A DNA stretch of 64,000 bases, taken from assembly GCF_009711265.1 (NCBI RefSeq), contig NZ_WMII01000001.1:248001-312000 (forward strand). The letters are read 5' to 3'. Position 1 is the first letter of the stretch. Every line of letters begins with the position of its first letter. Shown piece after piece: positions 25,622 through 35,661 of this stretch. The translations under genes were made by a program, and so were the position numbers. This DNA is from Paracoccus shanxieyensis (GTDB lineage: Bacteria; Pseudomonadota; Alphaproteobacteria; Rhodobacterales; Rhodobacteraceae). A model generated the notes under the pieces. That model had not been told where the DNA came from. It searched no databases and worked only from the letters and a program-made list of their open reading frames with translations.

Positions 25622-26361
25622 CCACGCCCCAAATAAACTTCGATCACCTGCGGGTTGGCGGTCACATGGTCCAGACTGCCCTCGGCCAGAACCGAGCCTT
25701 CGTGCAGCACGGTGACCTTGCAATCCAGCCGCCGCACGAAATCCATGTCATGTTCGACGACCACGACCGCGTGCTTTTCCGCCAGCTTGCGCAGCAGCGT
25801 CGTCGTCTGTTCGCGTTCGGCCAGCGTCATGCCCGCCGCCGGTTCATCGACCAGAAGCAGGCGCGGATCCTGTGCCAGCAACATGCCGATTTCCAGCCAT
25901 TGCTTCTGCCCGTGGCTGAGTTCACCCGATTTGCGCGGCAACTGCGCCAGCAGGCCGACCTCTTCGGCCAGTTCGGCCACCCGCGCCTCGCTTTCCGCCG
26001 AAGGACGCCAGCGCAGCACCGCGAACGGCCCGCGTGCGGCAGACAGCGCCATGGTCAGGTTTTCGGCGACCGTCTGTTCCTCAAAGACGGTGGGGCGCTG
26101 GAACTTGCGGCCGACGCCCGCGCGGGCAATCTGCGCCTCGTTCATCTTCAACAGGTTGCGCGAATTTTCGCCCCACAGCACCTGCCCGTCATTCGGGCGG
26201 GTCTTGCCGGTGACGATGTCCATGAAGGTGGTCTTGCCCGCGCCGTTCGGCCCGATGATGGCGCGCAATTCGCGTTCGGCAATGGCAAAGGACAGGTTGT
26301 TGATGGCGCGGAACCCGTCAAAGCTGACCGAGATGCCGATGACCTCAAGAAGCGCGCTCAT
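25618..26361 (-). CDS. urtD: Urea ABC transporter ATP-binding subunit UrtD
   Basis: The 247-residue ATPase resembles LivG. Walker A is GPNGAGKTT, the signature is LSHGQKQWLEIGM, and Walker B is LLLVDEPAAGMT, where the AAGMT string is the UrtD hallmark. With UrtE it forms the motor of the urea transporter. The start overlaps urtC by four bases (ATGA) and the stop overlaps urtE, consistent with a coupled operon urtA-B-C-D-E. Confidence 0.96.
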   Translation of the reverse strand: MSALLEVIGISVSFDGFRAINNLSFAIAERELRAIIGPNGAGKTTFMDIVTGKTRPNDGQVLWGENSRNLLKMNEAQIARAGVGRKFQRPTVFEEQTVAENLTMALSAARGPFAVLRWRPSAESEARVAELAEEVGLLAQLPRKSGELSHGQKQWLEIGMLLAQDPRLLLVDEPAAGMTLAEREQTTTLLRKLAEKHAVVVVEHDMDFVRRLDCKVTVLHEGSVLAEGSLDHVTANPQVIEVYLGRG

Positions 26362-27515
26362 TTCGCACCCCGCTGCAACAGACCGGCAATGCCCTGCGGC
26401 GCAAACAGCGTCACCAGCACGAAGGACAGACCCAGCAGCACCTGCCACCAATCCACCCAGTTGATCGTGTAAAAGCCAAGGTCGATGGCCGGCGCGCGGC
26501 CGCCGGTGAACCAGCTGGACAGCAGCGATACGAAGACGGCGCCGATGGCCGCGCCATACAGCTTGCCGCGCCCGCCGATCGCCACCCAGACCGCCAGATA
26601 GATCGAGGCGATGGGCGCAAGCTCGGCCGGGTTGATGATGCCCGCCTGCGGATAATACAGCGCCCCGGCAACGGCGGTGACGATGGCCGACAGGGTAAAG
26701 ATCACCAGCTTGTAGCCCTCGACGGAATAGCCCAGAAAGCGGACCCGCGCCTCATCGTCGCGAATGGCGCGGGTGACGCTGCCGAACTTGCCCGAGGCGA
26801 CCCATGCGATCAGCAGATAGCCCAGCCCCAGCGCGACGGCGGATGCCCACAGGAACCAGACCGACAGCTTTTCCTGCCCCACGGCGTCAAGGCCGGGGAT
26901 GTTTTGCAGACCCGACAAGCCGTTATTGCCGCGCAATCCGCTGTCGTTCTGAAACAGATACAGCGCCAGCGCCAGGGTCATCGCCTGCGTCAGGATCGAC
27001 AGATACACCCCGTTCACGCGCGACCGGAAGGCCAGCCAGCCAAAGACCAGCGCCAGCAGCCCCGGCACCAGCACGATCAGCGCCAGTTGCGCGGGCAGCG
27101 ATCCGGCAAAGGCCCAGATCGCCGGAAAATCGCTGGAGCCCACCACACCGAAGATCTGGGTGGCGGTGGCCTGCGAAATCTCGGCCTCGGTCGGGGGGAT
27201 GGGCATGTTGGCCAAGGACGCCGCGACGATGCCTTCGGTCCGCGCGACCATCAGCCACATGCCGATCATATAGCCGCCAAGCGCGAAGAACGCCATTTGC
27301 CCCAGCGACAGGATGCCCGCATAGCCCCAGACCAGATCCATCGCGACCGCCGCCAGCGCCAGACACAGGGTCTTGCCCAAGGTCTTGACCATGCTGGTGG
27401 AAATCACGCCCGTGCCATAGCCCGCCGACAGGATGGTGACGGCGACGGTGAACACCGCCAGCACCGCCAGAAACACCAGAATCGAGGGGTGACGCAGCAC
27501 CAAAGGTTTACGCAT
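26358..27515 (-). CDS. urtC: Urea ABC transporter permease UrtC
   Basis: A 385-residue LivM-like permease with about ten hydrophobic segments. Family stretches include WGYAGILSLGQMAFFALGGYM (core WGYAGILSLGQ), GVYLSILTQAMT and the C-terminal FVLVTLFAPQGIAGL. It pairs with UrtB to form the urea channel in the inner membrane. It begins one base after the urtB stop and overlaps urtD by ATGA. Confidence 0.96.
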   Translation of the reverse strand: MRKPLVLRHPSILVFLAVLAVFTVAVTILSAGYGTGVISTSMVKTLGKTLCLALAAVAMDLVWGYAGILSLGQMAFFALGGYMIGMWLMVARTEGIVAASLANMPIPPTEAEISQATATQIFGVVGSSDFPAIWAFAGSLPAQLALIVLVPGLLALVFGWLAFRSRVNGVYLSILTQAMTLALALYLFQNDSGLRGNNGLSGLQNIPGLDAVGQEKLSVWFLWASAVALGLGYLLIAWVASGKFGSVTRAIRDDEARVRFLGYSVEGYKLVIFTLSAIVTAVAGALYYPQAGIINPAELAPIASIYLAVWVAIGGRGKLYGAAIGAVFVSLLSSWFTGGRAPAIDLGFYTINWVDWWQVLLGLSFVLVTLFAPQGIAGLLQRGAK

Positions 27516-27516
27516 G

Positions 27517-29439
27517 TCAGGCCCCCACGGCGGCGCGGCCCTTGGCGGCGATGATGCCGCGTGGCCGGAACTGGATGAAGATGATGATGAACAGGATCAT
27601 GTAGGTCTGCGCCGCCAGCGTATTGGCGGGGTTCAGCCATTCGATCCCCTTCTGGAAAAAGCCGATCAGCGCCGCGCCTGCCAGCGTGCCCCAGATGCTG
27701 CCGACACCGCCCACGACGACCGTCATGAAGCTTTGCACGATATATTGCTGGCCGATTTCCGAGGTGACCTGCGCAAACAGCCCGATGGCCACACCGGCGA
27801 TCCCGGCGATGCCCGAGCCAAGCCCGAAGGTCAGCATGTTGATGCGGTCGGGGCTGATGCCCATGCTGGCCGCCATGCCGGGGTTCTGCGTCACCGCGCG
27901 CACCTCAAGCCCCAGCCGGGTGCGGTTCATGATGATCAGGTAAAGCGCCAGAAACACCAGCGCCAGCACGAAGATCGCGATGCGGATATAGCTGATCGAG
28001 ACGACATCGTTCAGCGTCAGCGCGCCGTCCAGCCAGCCCGGCGCGGTCAGTGGACGGGCCTGTGTGCCGAAGATGTTCTTGGCCAGCTGCTGCAGCGCGA
28101 TGCTGACGCCGAAGGTGGCCAGCAGGGTCTCCAGCGGGCGCTTATACAGGTGACGGATCACCAGCCGCTCCAGCGCGACACCGGCGGCGAAGGTGACGAT
28201 GAAGGCCAGAGGCAGCGCGACGATCAGCGACAGCGTGCGGTTGGCGATGAACTGCTGCACGACATAGCCCGTATACGCGCCCATCATGATGAATTCGCCA
28301 TGCGCCATGTTGATGACCCGCATGACGCCAAAGGTGATCGCCAGCCCGATGGCCGCAAGGAAATAGATCGAGGCGAGCGACAGGGCGTCCAGCGACAGAT
28401 CCGCCGCCTGCATCAGCCCGATCCGGGTTTCCGTGCCCCGCAGCGCCGCGCGGGCGGCCGAAGTCACATCGGCATCAGGTTCGACATACAGATCAAGGAA
28501 CTGGAACCGGTCCAGCGCTGCGGTCACCTCGGCCTCGCTGGCGGCGGGCTGAACCAGCCCCTGCGCCTCAAGCGCGGTCCATGCGCGGTCGCGCGCGGCC
28601 TCATCGCCAAGCTGCGCCAAAGGCACGCCGCCGACCGAGCCCTGATTGATATGCTGGGCCAGCACGGCGCGTTCGGCCTGCGGCGTCATCTGCGCCGGGG
28701 CCAGATCGGCGGCCACCAGCAGCGCATAGGCGTCATCGCGCGAAATCGCGCCGCCCGGCGTCAGCTCGGCGGCGATATTGGCGTCGGCGGGCACGGTTTC
28801 CAAGGCCACACGGCGGGTGGCAAGAATCGGGTTCAGGCTGGCGCGGAAATCCAGCCCGGTATCGCCGCCAAAGCTTTCGATGGCCGCGATGCGGGCGGCG
28901 GGATCGGTGTCGTATTGGATGGTCAGCAACCGCTCCAGCCGCTGCTTGCGCGCGGCCAGACCGGGATCGGGGTCGTCCAGCGCATCGCGCAGCAGCGCCA
29001 GTTGCCCGGCATCGGCGCGACGCGACAGCGCGTCCAGCGCCTGACTGCGGCGCGTGGCATCGGGATCTGACAGCGCATTCCCCGCCAGCGCGGCCGAGAT
29101 GATGCCCCGCACGCCGGAATTCGGGCGCAGCATGGTCACATCCTCGGGCGGAAGCTCGGCCCCGGTCGCGGCATCGGTCAGCTTGTCATCTGCGACGATC
29201 ACCAGCAGCCCGTCGCTTTTGCGCAAGCCCAAGGCCCGGTCGCCCCAGGCCTGCAGCAGCGCGGCGCCCTGCGGTCCGGTGGCGGCAATGGCTTGCACGA
29301 CAGGCTCGATGGTCTGGCGCGAGGGCTTTTCGATCTGTTCGCGGTTCTCTGCGATGACCGCGCCCAGATCCTGCGCATGGGACGGCAGGGCAAGCGTCAG
29401 GAGGGCCGCAAAAGCGACAAGAGACAGGAAAAGGCGCAT
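27517..29439 (-). CDS. urtB: Urea ABC transporter permease UrtB with long periplasmic N-terminus
   Basis: The 640-residue protein is twice the size of a plain LivH-type permease. A signal sequence (cleavage after SHA) is followed by about 320 residues of helical, HEAT-like exported sequence. The permease part begins near residue 350 with IYFLAAIGLAITFGVMRVINMAHGE. This long form is known for UrtB in alphaproteobacteria; the extra domain may contact UrtA. It lies 45 bases after urtA and directly before urtC. Confidence 0.95.
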   Translation of the reverse strand: MRLFLSLVAFAALLTLALPSHAQDLGAVIAENREQIEKPSRQTIEPVVQAIAATGPQGAALLQAWGDRALGLRKSDGLLVIVADDKLTDAATGAELPPEDVTMLRPNSGVRGIISAALAGNALSDPDATRRSQALDALSRRADAGQLALLRDALDDPDPGLAARKQRLERLLTIQYDTDPAARIAAIESFGGDTGLDFRASLNPILATRRVALETVPADANIAAELTPGGAISRDDAYALLVAADLAPAQMTPQAERAVLAQHINQGSVGGVPLAQLGDEAARDRAWTALEAQGLVQPAASEAEVTAALDRFQFLDLYVEPDADVTSAARAALRGTETRIGLMQAADLSLDALSLASIYFLAAIGLAITFGVMRVINMAHGEFIMMGAYTGYVVQQFIANRTLSLIVALPLAFIVTFAAGVALERLVIRHLYKRPLETLLATFGVSIALQQLAKNIFGTQARPLTAPGWLDGALTLNDVVSISYIRIAIFVLALVFLALYLIIMNRTRLGLEVRAVTQNPGMAASMGISPDRINMLTFGLGSGIAGIAGVAIGLFAQVTSEIGQQYIVQSFMTVVVGGVGSIWGTLAGAALIGFFQKGIEWLNPANTLAAQTYMILFIIIFIQFRPRGIIAAKGRAAVGA

Positions 29440-29484
29440 GGATTTCTCCGAAGGATGGGGCGGCGCGCGGCCGCCCCGATGTCG

Positions 29485-30768
29485 TCAGTAGTTCGACTGA
29501 ACCTGCACACAGCTGTTGGTTTCGGTGTTCCACATGCCGCATTGCTTGCCCGGCCAGTCGGCGTCCAGCTTGGCGCTATCCGGCAGGAAATCGGTCCATG
29601 CATCGCCTGCGACTTCTTCGGTCTGGCTGATGATGTCGAACTGACCATCGGCGCGGATCTCGCCGATCAGCACGGGCTTGGTCAGGTGGTGGTTCGGCAG
29701 AACCTTGGCCATGCCGCCGGTCAGGTTCGGAACCTCGACCCCGACGATCGAGCCCAGAACGGCGTCGGTATCGGTCGAGCCGGCCTTTTCAACCGCCGCA
29801 ACCCATGCGTTGAAGCCGATCATCGTGGCTTCCATCGGGTCATTGGTCACGCGCTTGTCGTTCTTGGTGAAGGCATGCCACTGGTCGATAAACGCCTTGT
29901 TTTCGGGCGTATCGGCGCTTTCAAAATAGTTCCAGGCGGCAAGGTGGCCGACAAGGTTCGCGGTATCCAGACCGGCCAGTTCCTCTTCGCCGACCGAGAA
30001 GGCCATGACCGGAATGTCATCCGCCGACACGCCCGCCGCCGCCAGTTCCTTGTAAAAGCCGATATTCGCATCGCCGTTGATGGTCGACACGACGCCGACT
30101 TTCTTGCCGTCCGCCCCCAGCGCCACCACGTCGGCGACGATCTTGGACCAGTCGGAATGGCCGAACGGGGTATAGTTCACGAAGATGTCGCCCGCAGCGA
30201 CGCCCTTGCCCTTCAGATAGGCGTCCAGAATGTTGTTCGTGGTGCGCGGATAGACATAGTCGGTGCCCAGCAGCGCCCATTTCTCGACGCCCAGTTCCTC
30301 CATCATGTAATCCACGGCCGGGATCGCCTGCTGGTTCGGCGCGGCGCCGGTATAGATGACGTTCTTGGACGATTCCTCGCCCTCATACTGCACGGGATAG
30401 AACAGCAGGCCGTTCAGTTCCTCGATGACCGGCAGCACGGATTTGCGGCTGACGCTGGTCCAGCAGCCAAAGATCGCGTCGACGCCGTTCACCGAGATCA
30501 GTTCGCGCGCCTTTTCGGCAAACAGCGGCCAGTCCGAGGCGGGGTCGACCACGACCGCCTCGATCTTCTTGCCCAGCAACCCGCCCTTGGCGTTCTGCTG
30601 GTCCACCATCATCAGCACGGTGTCCTTCAGCGTGGTTTCCGAAATAGCCATGGTGCCGGACAGCGAATGCAAAACGCCGATCTTGATCGTGTCGTCCTGC
30701 GCGACAGCGGCGCCTGCCAGACCCGCAACAATGGCGGCGGCGGCGCATGCGCTGGTAAAAATCTTCAT
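29485..30768 (-). CDS. urtA: Urea ABC transporter substrate-binding protein UrtA
   Basis: The 427-residue periplasmic protein has a signal peptide ending AVAQD. The UrtA-type type I binding fold shows IKIGVLHSLSGTMAISE, FGCWTSVSRKSVLPV and FYPVQYEGEE, which distinguish urea binding proteins from amino acid ones. It delivers urea to UrtBC. A GGGGAAACGGGG ribosome site precedes the ATG. The roughly 160 bases upstream should hold the promoter, probably responding to nitrogen status, though no exact NtrC/sigma-54 site could be confirmed. A terminator separates it from the upstream transglycosylase gene. Confidence 0.97.
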   Translation of the reverse strand: MKIFTSACAAAAIVAGLAGAAVAQDDTIKIGVLHSLSGTMAISETTLKDTVLMMVDQQNAKGGLLGKKIEAVVVDPASDWPLFAEKARELISVNGVDAIFGCWTSVSRKSVLPVIEELNGLLFYPVQYEGEESSKNVIYTGAAPNQQAIPAVDYMMEELGVEKWALLGTDYVYPRTTNNILDAYLKGKGVAAGDIFVNYTPFGHSDWSKIVADVVALGADGKKVGVVSTINGDANIGFYKELAAAGVSADDIPVMAFSVGEEELAGLDTANLVGHLAAWNYFESADTPENKAFIDQWHAFTKNDKRVTNDPMEATMIGFNAWVAAVEKAGSTDTDAVLGSIVGVEVPNLTGGMAKVLPNHHLTKPVLIGEIRADGQFDIISQTEEVAGDAWTDFLPDSAKLDADWPGKQCGMWNTETNSCVQVQSNY

Positions 30769-30930
30769 CCCCGTTTCCCCTTTTTTCGCGCCGCGTTCAG
30801 CGGCTAGGGAAATCAGGGCGAAATGCCGCCGGTCTGCCAATATGTTCGGCATTCCCGGGCGGCGAGATTCTGCGTTGCCCAAAATTATGCCAGATTTTTC
30901 GACAAATATGTATGCCGCAGGGCAGCAACG

Positions 30931-30955
30931 AAAAAGGGCGACCATCTGGCCGCCC
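30931..30955 (-). terminator. Intrinsic terminator of the lytic transglycosylase gene
   Basis: On the minus strand GGGCGGCC and GGTCGCCC pair (one G-U wobble) around a 4-base loop and run into TTTTT. It starts about 20 bases after the transglycosylase stop and isolates the urt operon from it. Confidence 0.8.
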
Positions 30956-30974
30956 GTTTGCCTATCCGCTTTGC

Positions 30975-32228
30975 TTATCCGCGCAGCGCACCCAGCAGGG
31001 CGGCATCGGCATAGCCGTCCGGCACCATCCCGCGCGAGCGCTGGAAGCCCCGGATCGCCTCGACCGATTTCGAGCCCAGCTTGCCGTCCACCCCGCCGGT
31101 ATCGAAGCCGCGCGCCATCAGCAGGCGCTGGATCTCGGCCTTTTCGGTGTTCGACAGGTTGCGGTCGCCGCGCGGCCATGCGCCCTGAATGCCGGGCCGA
31201 CCGGCAATCGCCTCGCCCAGATAGGCGACGGCCAGCGCATAGCTGTCCGAGGCGTTGTATTTCAGGATCGCCCGGAAGTTCTGGGTGATCAGGAAGGCCG
31301 GCCCCCGCGCGCCTGCCGGCGCGATGATCGAGCCGGCGGGAACCGCCGTGCCATTCGTCGTCCGCACGCCCATCGCCGCCCATTGGCTGCCCGACATGGT
31401 GACGGATTTGCTGACGCGGTTGTAATCAAAGCCCTGCGGCAGCACGACCTCGGCCACGGCGGGCTGGCCCGGTTGCCAGCCCATCTGGCGCAGGTAATGC
31501 GCGGTCGAGGCCAGCGCGTCGGTCGGATCGTTCGACCAGATGTCGCGCCGCCCGTCGCCGGTGAAATCGACGGCATGGGCAAGGAAGGAACTGGGCATGA
31601 ACTGGGTGTGGCCCATCGCGCCCGCCCAGCTTCCGACCATATGGGCATTGTCCACATCGCCCGACTGGATGATGCGCAGCGCCGCGACCAGCTCGGCCGC
31701 GAAGAATTCGCCGCGCCGCCCGTCATAGGCCAGCGTCGCCAGCGCAGGCACGATGCGGGTGCTGCCCCGGTTCGCGCCGAAATTCGATTCCATCCCCCAG
31801 ACGGCCACGACGATTTCGCGCGGCACGCCGTAACGGGCTTCGATCCCGGCCAGAGTGCTGGCATTCTGGGCAGCGCGGGCGCGGCCTGTTGCGCCGCGCG
31901 TGCCGATGGCACCGTCCAGATATTCCCAGACGGGTTTGGTGAATTCGCTTTGCCCGCGGTCCAGCTGGATCAGGCTGGGCATGAAATGCGCCTCGCCCAT
32001 GGCGCTGTCAAAGACGGCGGGGGAAATGCCTGCGGCAATGGCGCGGGGGCGGAAGCTGGCCACCCAGTTGCGGAACCCCGCTTCCGAGCCCTGCCCGTCC
32101 GCCGTGGGCAGACCGGCGAAATTGCCGCCCGGTGCCGCGCCGGGGCTTTGGCCAAGCGACGCGCCGCAGCCCGTCAGCGCCAGCGTCAGAAGCGCCGTCA
32201 TGGTAATCCGCGTGAAACGTCTGCTCAT
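30975..32228 (-). CDS. Lytic murein transglycosylase (MltB family) lipoprotein
   Basis: The 417-residue protein has a lipoprotein signal with lipobox LTGC, so it is anchored to a membrane in the periplasm. The SLT_2/MltB catalytic domain spans about 50-330, with the catalytic Glu in VWGMESNFGANRG and the conserved GAMGHTQFMPSSF. A C-terminal peptidoglycan-binding module (about 355-417, LSNTEKAEIQRLL...GSKSVEAIRGFQ) follows. It cleaves glycan strands to 1,6-anhydromuropeptides. It is probably monocistronic, ending at a strong terminator. Confidence 0.95.
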   Translation of the reverse strand: MSRRFTRITMTALLTLALTGCGASLGQSPGAAPGGNFAGLPTADGQGSEAGFRNWVASFRPRAIAAGISPAVFDSAMGEAHFMPSLIQLDRGQSEFTKPVWEYLDGAIGTRGATGRARAAQNASTLAGIEARYGVPREIVVAVWGMESNFGANRGSTRIVPALATLAYDGRRGEFFAAELVAALRIIQSGDVDNAHMVGSWAGAMGHTQFMPSSFLAHAVDFTGDGRRDIWSNDPTDALASTAHYLRQMGWQPGQPAVAEVVLPQGFDYNRVSKSVTMSGSQWAAMGVRTTNGTAVPAGSIIAPAGARGPAFLITQNFRAILKYNASDSYALAVAYLGEAIAGRPGIQGAWPRGDRNLSNTEKAEIQRLLMARGFDTGGVDGKLGSKSVEAIRGFQRSRGMVPDGYADAALLGALRG

Positions 32229-32283
32229 CAGTCCCGCCTTCGTGTTATGGTTGCGGGCAGTCTAGCGTGGACGGGCGCGGCTG

Positions 32284-32613
32284 TCAGTCCTCGTCGTCGA
32301 AATCTTCGTCATAAAGCGGCTCCATCTGGGCCACGATGACGGCGTTTTCGTCCAGCGCGCGCTGCATCAGGGCGCGTTCCTCGGCGGGGATGTCATGGCC
32401 TTCGGCCAGACGTTCGTCGATGGTGCCATGGCCCGTCACCTCGATCGGGGCCAGCCCGGCCTGCTTGATGATGGCCACGGTTTCGCGCACCGCTTCGGCC
32501 TCATCCACGCCCGAGGCATAGCAGACCATCGCCGCGCCGACCGCATCCTTGGGCATCCCGTCATCGGGCGCGCGCCCGACCTGAACCAGAAGCGTATAGA
32601 CCTGCTGCGCCAT
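32284..32613 (-). CDS. Small acidic protein of unknown function
   Basis: This 109-residue soluble protein has AQQVYTLLVQVGRAPDDGMP at the start, a middle with VRETVAIIKQAGLAPIEVTGHGT, and a very acidic C-terminus (YDEDFDDED). The pattern of alternating strands and helices resembles small alpha/beta proteins, and I do not recognise a named family. The second of two close ATGs (32613) is preferred because AAAGGGG lies at correct distance. It lies between the convergent-looking terminator at 32648-32678 and the transglycosylase gene on the same strand. Confidence 0.75.
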   Translation of the reverse strand: MAQQVYTLLVQVGRAPDDGMPKDAVGAAMVCYASGVDEAEAVRETVAIIKQAGLAPIEVTGHGTIDERLAEGHDIPAEERALMQRALDENAVIVAQMEPLYDEDFDDED

Positions 32614-32647
32614 GACCATTCCCCTTTTGCGGATCCTTTACGGCATG

Positions 32648-32678
32648 ACAAAGGGGCGGGAAAGCCCCGCCCCTTTGT
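32648..32678. terminator. Bidirectional-looking terminator after the GlsB-like gene
   Basis: ACAAAGGGGCGGG pairs with CCCGCCCCTTTGT over a short aaagc loop, giving a 13-bp stem flanked by A- and T-rich ends. It lies 16 bases past the stop of the GlsB/YeaQ gene. Confidence 0.75.
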
Positions 32679-32693
32679 GTATCCCGGCAGCGA

Positions 32694-32942
32694 TCAGGAA
32701 ATCGCGCGTTTCAGCCAGATCAGGATGCAGGCACCGATCAGCCCCGCGAAGCCCTGTGCCAGCCAGCTTCCTGTGGTGAAATTGACGCCGAACACGCCCA
32801 GCAGCGCATTTGCGATGACCGCGCCCAGAATGCCCAGAACGATGTTCAGGAACAGGCCGGTATCGGCCTTCATGATGTTGCTGGCGATCCAACCCGCCAG
32901 ACCGCCGACGATGATGGCGGCCAGCCAACCCAAGCCTTGCAT
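32694..32942 (-). CDS. GlsB/YeaQ/YmgE family membrane protein
   Basis: The 82-residue protein is almost wholly three hydrophobic helices rich in Gly. GLAGWIASNIMK and NIVLGILGAVIANALLG are the signature blocks of the transglycosylase-associated/YeaQ family. Function is unknown; related genes respond to stress. Own ribosome site and following terminator suggest a single-gene unit. Confidence 0.9.
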   Translation of the reverse strand: MQGLGWLAAIIVGGLAGWIASNIMKADTGLFLNIVLGILGAVIANALLGVFGVNFTTGSWLAQGFAGLIGACILIWLKRAIS

Positions 32943-33047
32943 GTGTTTACTCCGGTGAAGAAGGTTTCCGACGCTTCAACGCGCCGGAAGCCATTGAGTT
33001 CACACAAATCTGGCGGGATCGTGAAATCGATGCATCCCGGCCACAGG

Positions 33048-33872
<825 letters not shown>

Positions 33873-33968
33873 GCGGGCCTCTCGGATGGGTGGAAACTGT
33901 CACGCAAGGGCTATAAGCCGAGGGGTGCGGTCGCGCAATCCAGCAGCCCACCCGCCTCAGAGGTTCAG

Positions 33969-34796
33969 ATGATCGAAGAAGACGAGCGCAGCCACCCGAT
34001 CCGCGACAGCCAGCAGGATGCCATCGCGACGCGGCATGTGCCCGACACGCCCCAGACGCGCGCGCCCGCCTATAAGCTGGCCTTCACCGACACCGATTTC
34101 ATGCTGCGCGACGAATTGCGCCCGGTGCGGCTGCAACTGGAACTGCTGAAGCCGCAGATGATCATGGATGCGCGCGGCATCCGGTCCACCATCGTGCTGT
34201 TCGGCGGCGCCCGCATTCCCGCGCCCGAACAGCGCGACAGCGCCAAAACCCCGGTTCTGGGCGCGTTGTCGCATTACTACACCGAGGCCCGCACCTTCGC
34301 CCGCCTGATGACCGAGCGCAGTCTGGAAAGCTATGGCGCGGAAAACGTCATCTGCACCGGCGGCGGTCCGGGCGTGATGGAGGCGGGCAATCTGGGCGCC
34401 ACCGATGCGGGCGGCGTGTCCATCGGGCTGTCGATCGTCTTGCCGCATGAACAGGCGCCGAACCCCTATGTGACGCCGGATCTGTGCTTCAACTTCCACT
34501 ATTTCGCGATCCGCAAGATGCATTTCCTGATGCGGGCCAAGGCCGTGACGGTGTTTCCCGGCGGCTTCGGCACGCTGGATGAGATGTTCGAGGCGCTGAC
34601 CCTGATCCAGACCGGGCGGATGAAGCGCATCCCCTTCATCCTGTTCGGGACGGAATTCTGGCATCAGATCATCAACTGGCAGGCGCTGGTCGATGCGGGC
34701 ACGATCAGCGCCAGCGATCTGGACCTGATCCGCTTTGTCGAAACCGCCGAGGAAGCCGTGGCGATCATCGACGCCTGGGTGGAACCCTGCCCCTGA
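33969..34796 (+). CDS. LOG family protein (lysine decarboxylase-like fold)
   Basis: The 275-residue protein carries both LOG hallmarks, GGPGVMEAGNLGA and PGGFGTLDEMFEAL. These form the nucleotide-monophosphate binding and catalytic site of cytokinin-activating phosphoribohydrolases. An extra ~70-residue N-terminal segment is typical of the larger bacterial TIGR00730-related group. A hydrolase of nucleoside 5'-monophosphates is likely; true lysine decarboxylation is not. The ATG behind GAGG was used. It is divergent from dapD and convergent with the GFA gene. Confidence 0.88.
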   Translation: MIEEDERSHPIRDSQQDAIATRHVPDTPQTRAPAYKLAFTDTDFMLRDELRPVRLQLELLKPQMIMDARGIRSTIVLFGGARIPAPEQRDSAKTPVLGALSHYYTEARTFARLMTERSLESYGAENVICTGGGPGVMEAGNLGATDAGGVSIGLSIVLPHEQAPNPYVTPDLCFNFHYFAIRKMHFLMRAKAVTVFPGGFGTLDEMFEALTLIQTGRMKRIPFILFGTEFWHQIINWQALVDAGTISASDLDLIRFVETAEEAVAIIDAWVEPCP

Positions 34797-34808
34797 TCCT
34801 GCCTGCCC

Positions 34809-35180
34809 CTAATCCTGACGGTCGCGGCGGTGTTGGCGCAACCCGAAATCGGGCAGCCAGCTTTCGCGCCGGATGGTCCATAGCTCATAGCTTGGGGCGA
34901 ACTGGTCGGGGCTGTCAAAGGCCCCCAGCGGCACCTCGATCTCGGGGCCGTTGCGGGTCAAGACCGGCGACCCGCAGCGCGGACAGAAGCAGCGGCCCTG
35001 ATGGTCGGCAAGCTTGCCCGTGACGGTGACGGCATCGGCGGGAAACATCGCCAAGGCCGCAAAGACCGCGCCATATTGCTTGCGGCAGTCCATGCAATGA
35101 CACAGGCCGATGCGGACGGGATTGCCGCGCGTGGTCAGGCGGACCGCGCCGCACAGACAGCCGGCATGGCGGATTTCCAT
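34809..35180 (-). CDS. GFA family protein (glutathione-dependent formaldehyde-activating-like, zinc-binding)
   Basis: The 123-residue protein has the zinc-binding pattern of the GFA/CENP-V fold: GCLCGAVRL, CHCMDCRKQYG and CFCPRCGSPV. Only some members act on S-hydroxymethylglutathione, so the activity is uncertain. It lies 12 bases downstream of rlmH on the same strand and is probably the last gene of the rsfS-rlmH transcript. Confidence 0.88.
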   Translation of the reverse strand: MEIRHAGCLCGAVRLTTRGNPVRIGLCHCMDCRKQYGAVFAALAMFPADAVTVTGKLADHQGRCFCPRCGSPVLTRNGPEIEVPLGAFDSPDQFAPSYELWTIRRESWLPDFGLRQHRRDRQD

Positions 35181-35192
35181 GGCATCCTTCCT

Positions 35193-35660
35193 TCAGACCC
35201 GGTGATAGGGGCTTCCGGCAAGAATAGTCGTGGCGCGATAGATTTGTTCCGCCAGCATCACCCGGACCAGCATATGCGGCCAGACCATGCGGCCAAAGCT
35301 GATCGCCAGATCGGCGCGGGCACGCAGCGCGGGGTCGATGCCATCCGCCCCGCCGATGACAAAGGCGATGTCGCGGGCCTGATCGCGGAACCCCGCGATC
35401 CTGTCGGCAAATTCCGGCGAGCTGAGCGTCTGGCCGCGTTCGTCCAGAATGACCAGCGCCGCGCCATCGGGGATCACGCGCTCAAGCAGCGGCGCTTCGG
35501 CGGCCATGCCGCCGCCGCGCTTGTCCTCAACCTCGGTCAGGGTGACCGGCGGCAGGCCAAGCGCGCGACCTGCCTTGGCGTGACGGTCAAGGTAATCGGC
35601 AATCAGCTTCGCCTCGGGGCCCTGCCGCAGCCGCCCGACCGCGGCAATGACCATCCGCAT
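35193..35660 (-). CDS. rlmH: 23S rRNA (pseudouridine1915-N3)-methyltransferase RlmH
   Basis: This 155-residue SPOUT methyltransferase modifies Psi1915 in assembled ribosomes. Diagnostic stretches are LVILDERGQTLSS, FVIGGADGID and the C-terminal EQIYRATTILAGSPYHR. The ATG lies one base after the rsfS stop, giving tight coupling. The pair rsfS-rlmH is conserved in bacteria; in many relatives gpmI follows, but here gpmI is elsewhere in the window. Confidence 0.97.
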   Translation of the reverse strand: MRMVIAAVGRLRQGPEAKLIADYLDRHAKAGRALGLPPVTLTEVEDKRGGGMAAEAPLLERVIPDGAALVILDERGQTLSSPEFADRIAGFRDQARDIAFVIGGADGIDPALRARADLAISFGRMVWPHMLVRVMLAEQIYRATTILAGSPYHRV

Positions 35661-35661
35661 T

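Noticed and set aside
30860..30900. Possible sigma-54 (-24/-12) site, TGGCATAATTTTGGGC on the minus strand, upstream of urtA
   Set aside because: The spacing puts GG rather than GC at -12, so the match to the consensus fails by one base; a nitrogen-regulated promoter is likely here but not shown by this motif.
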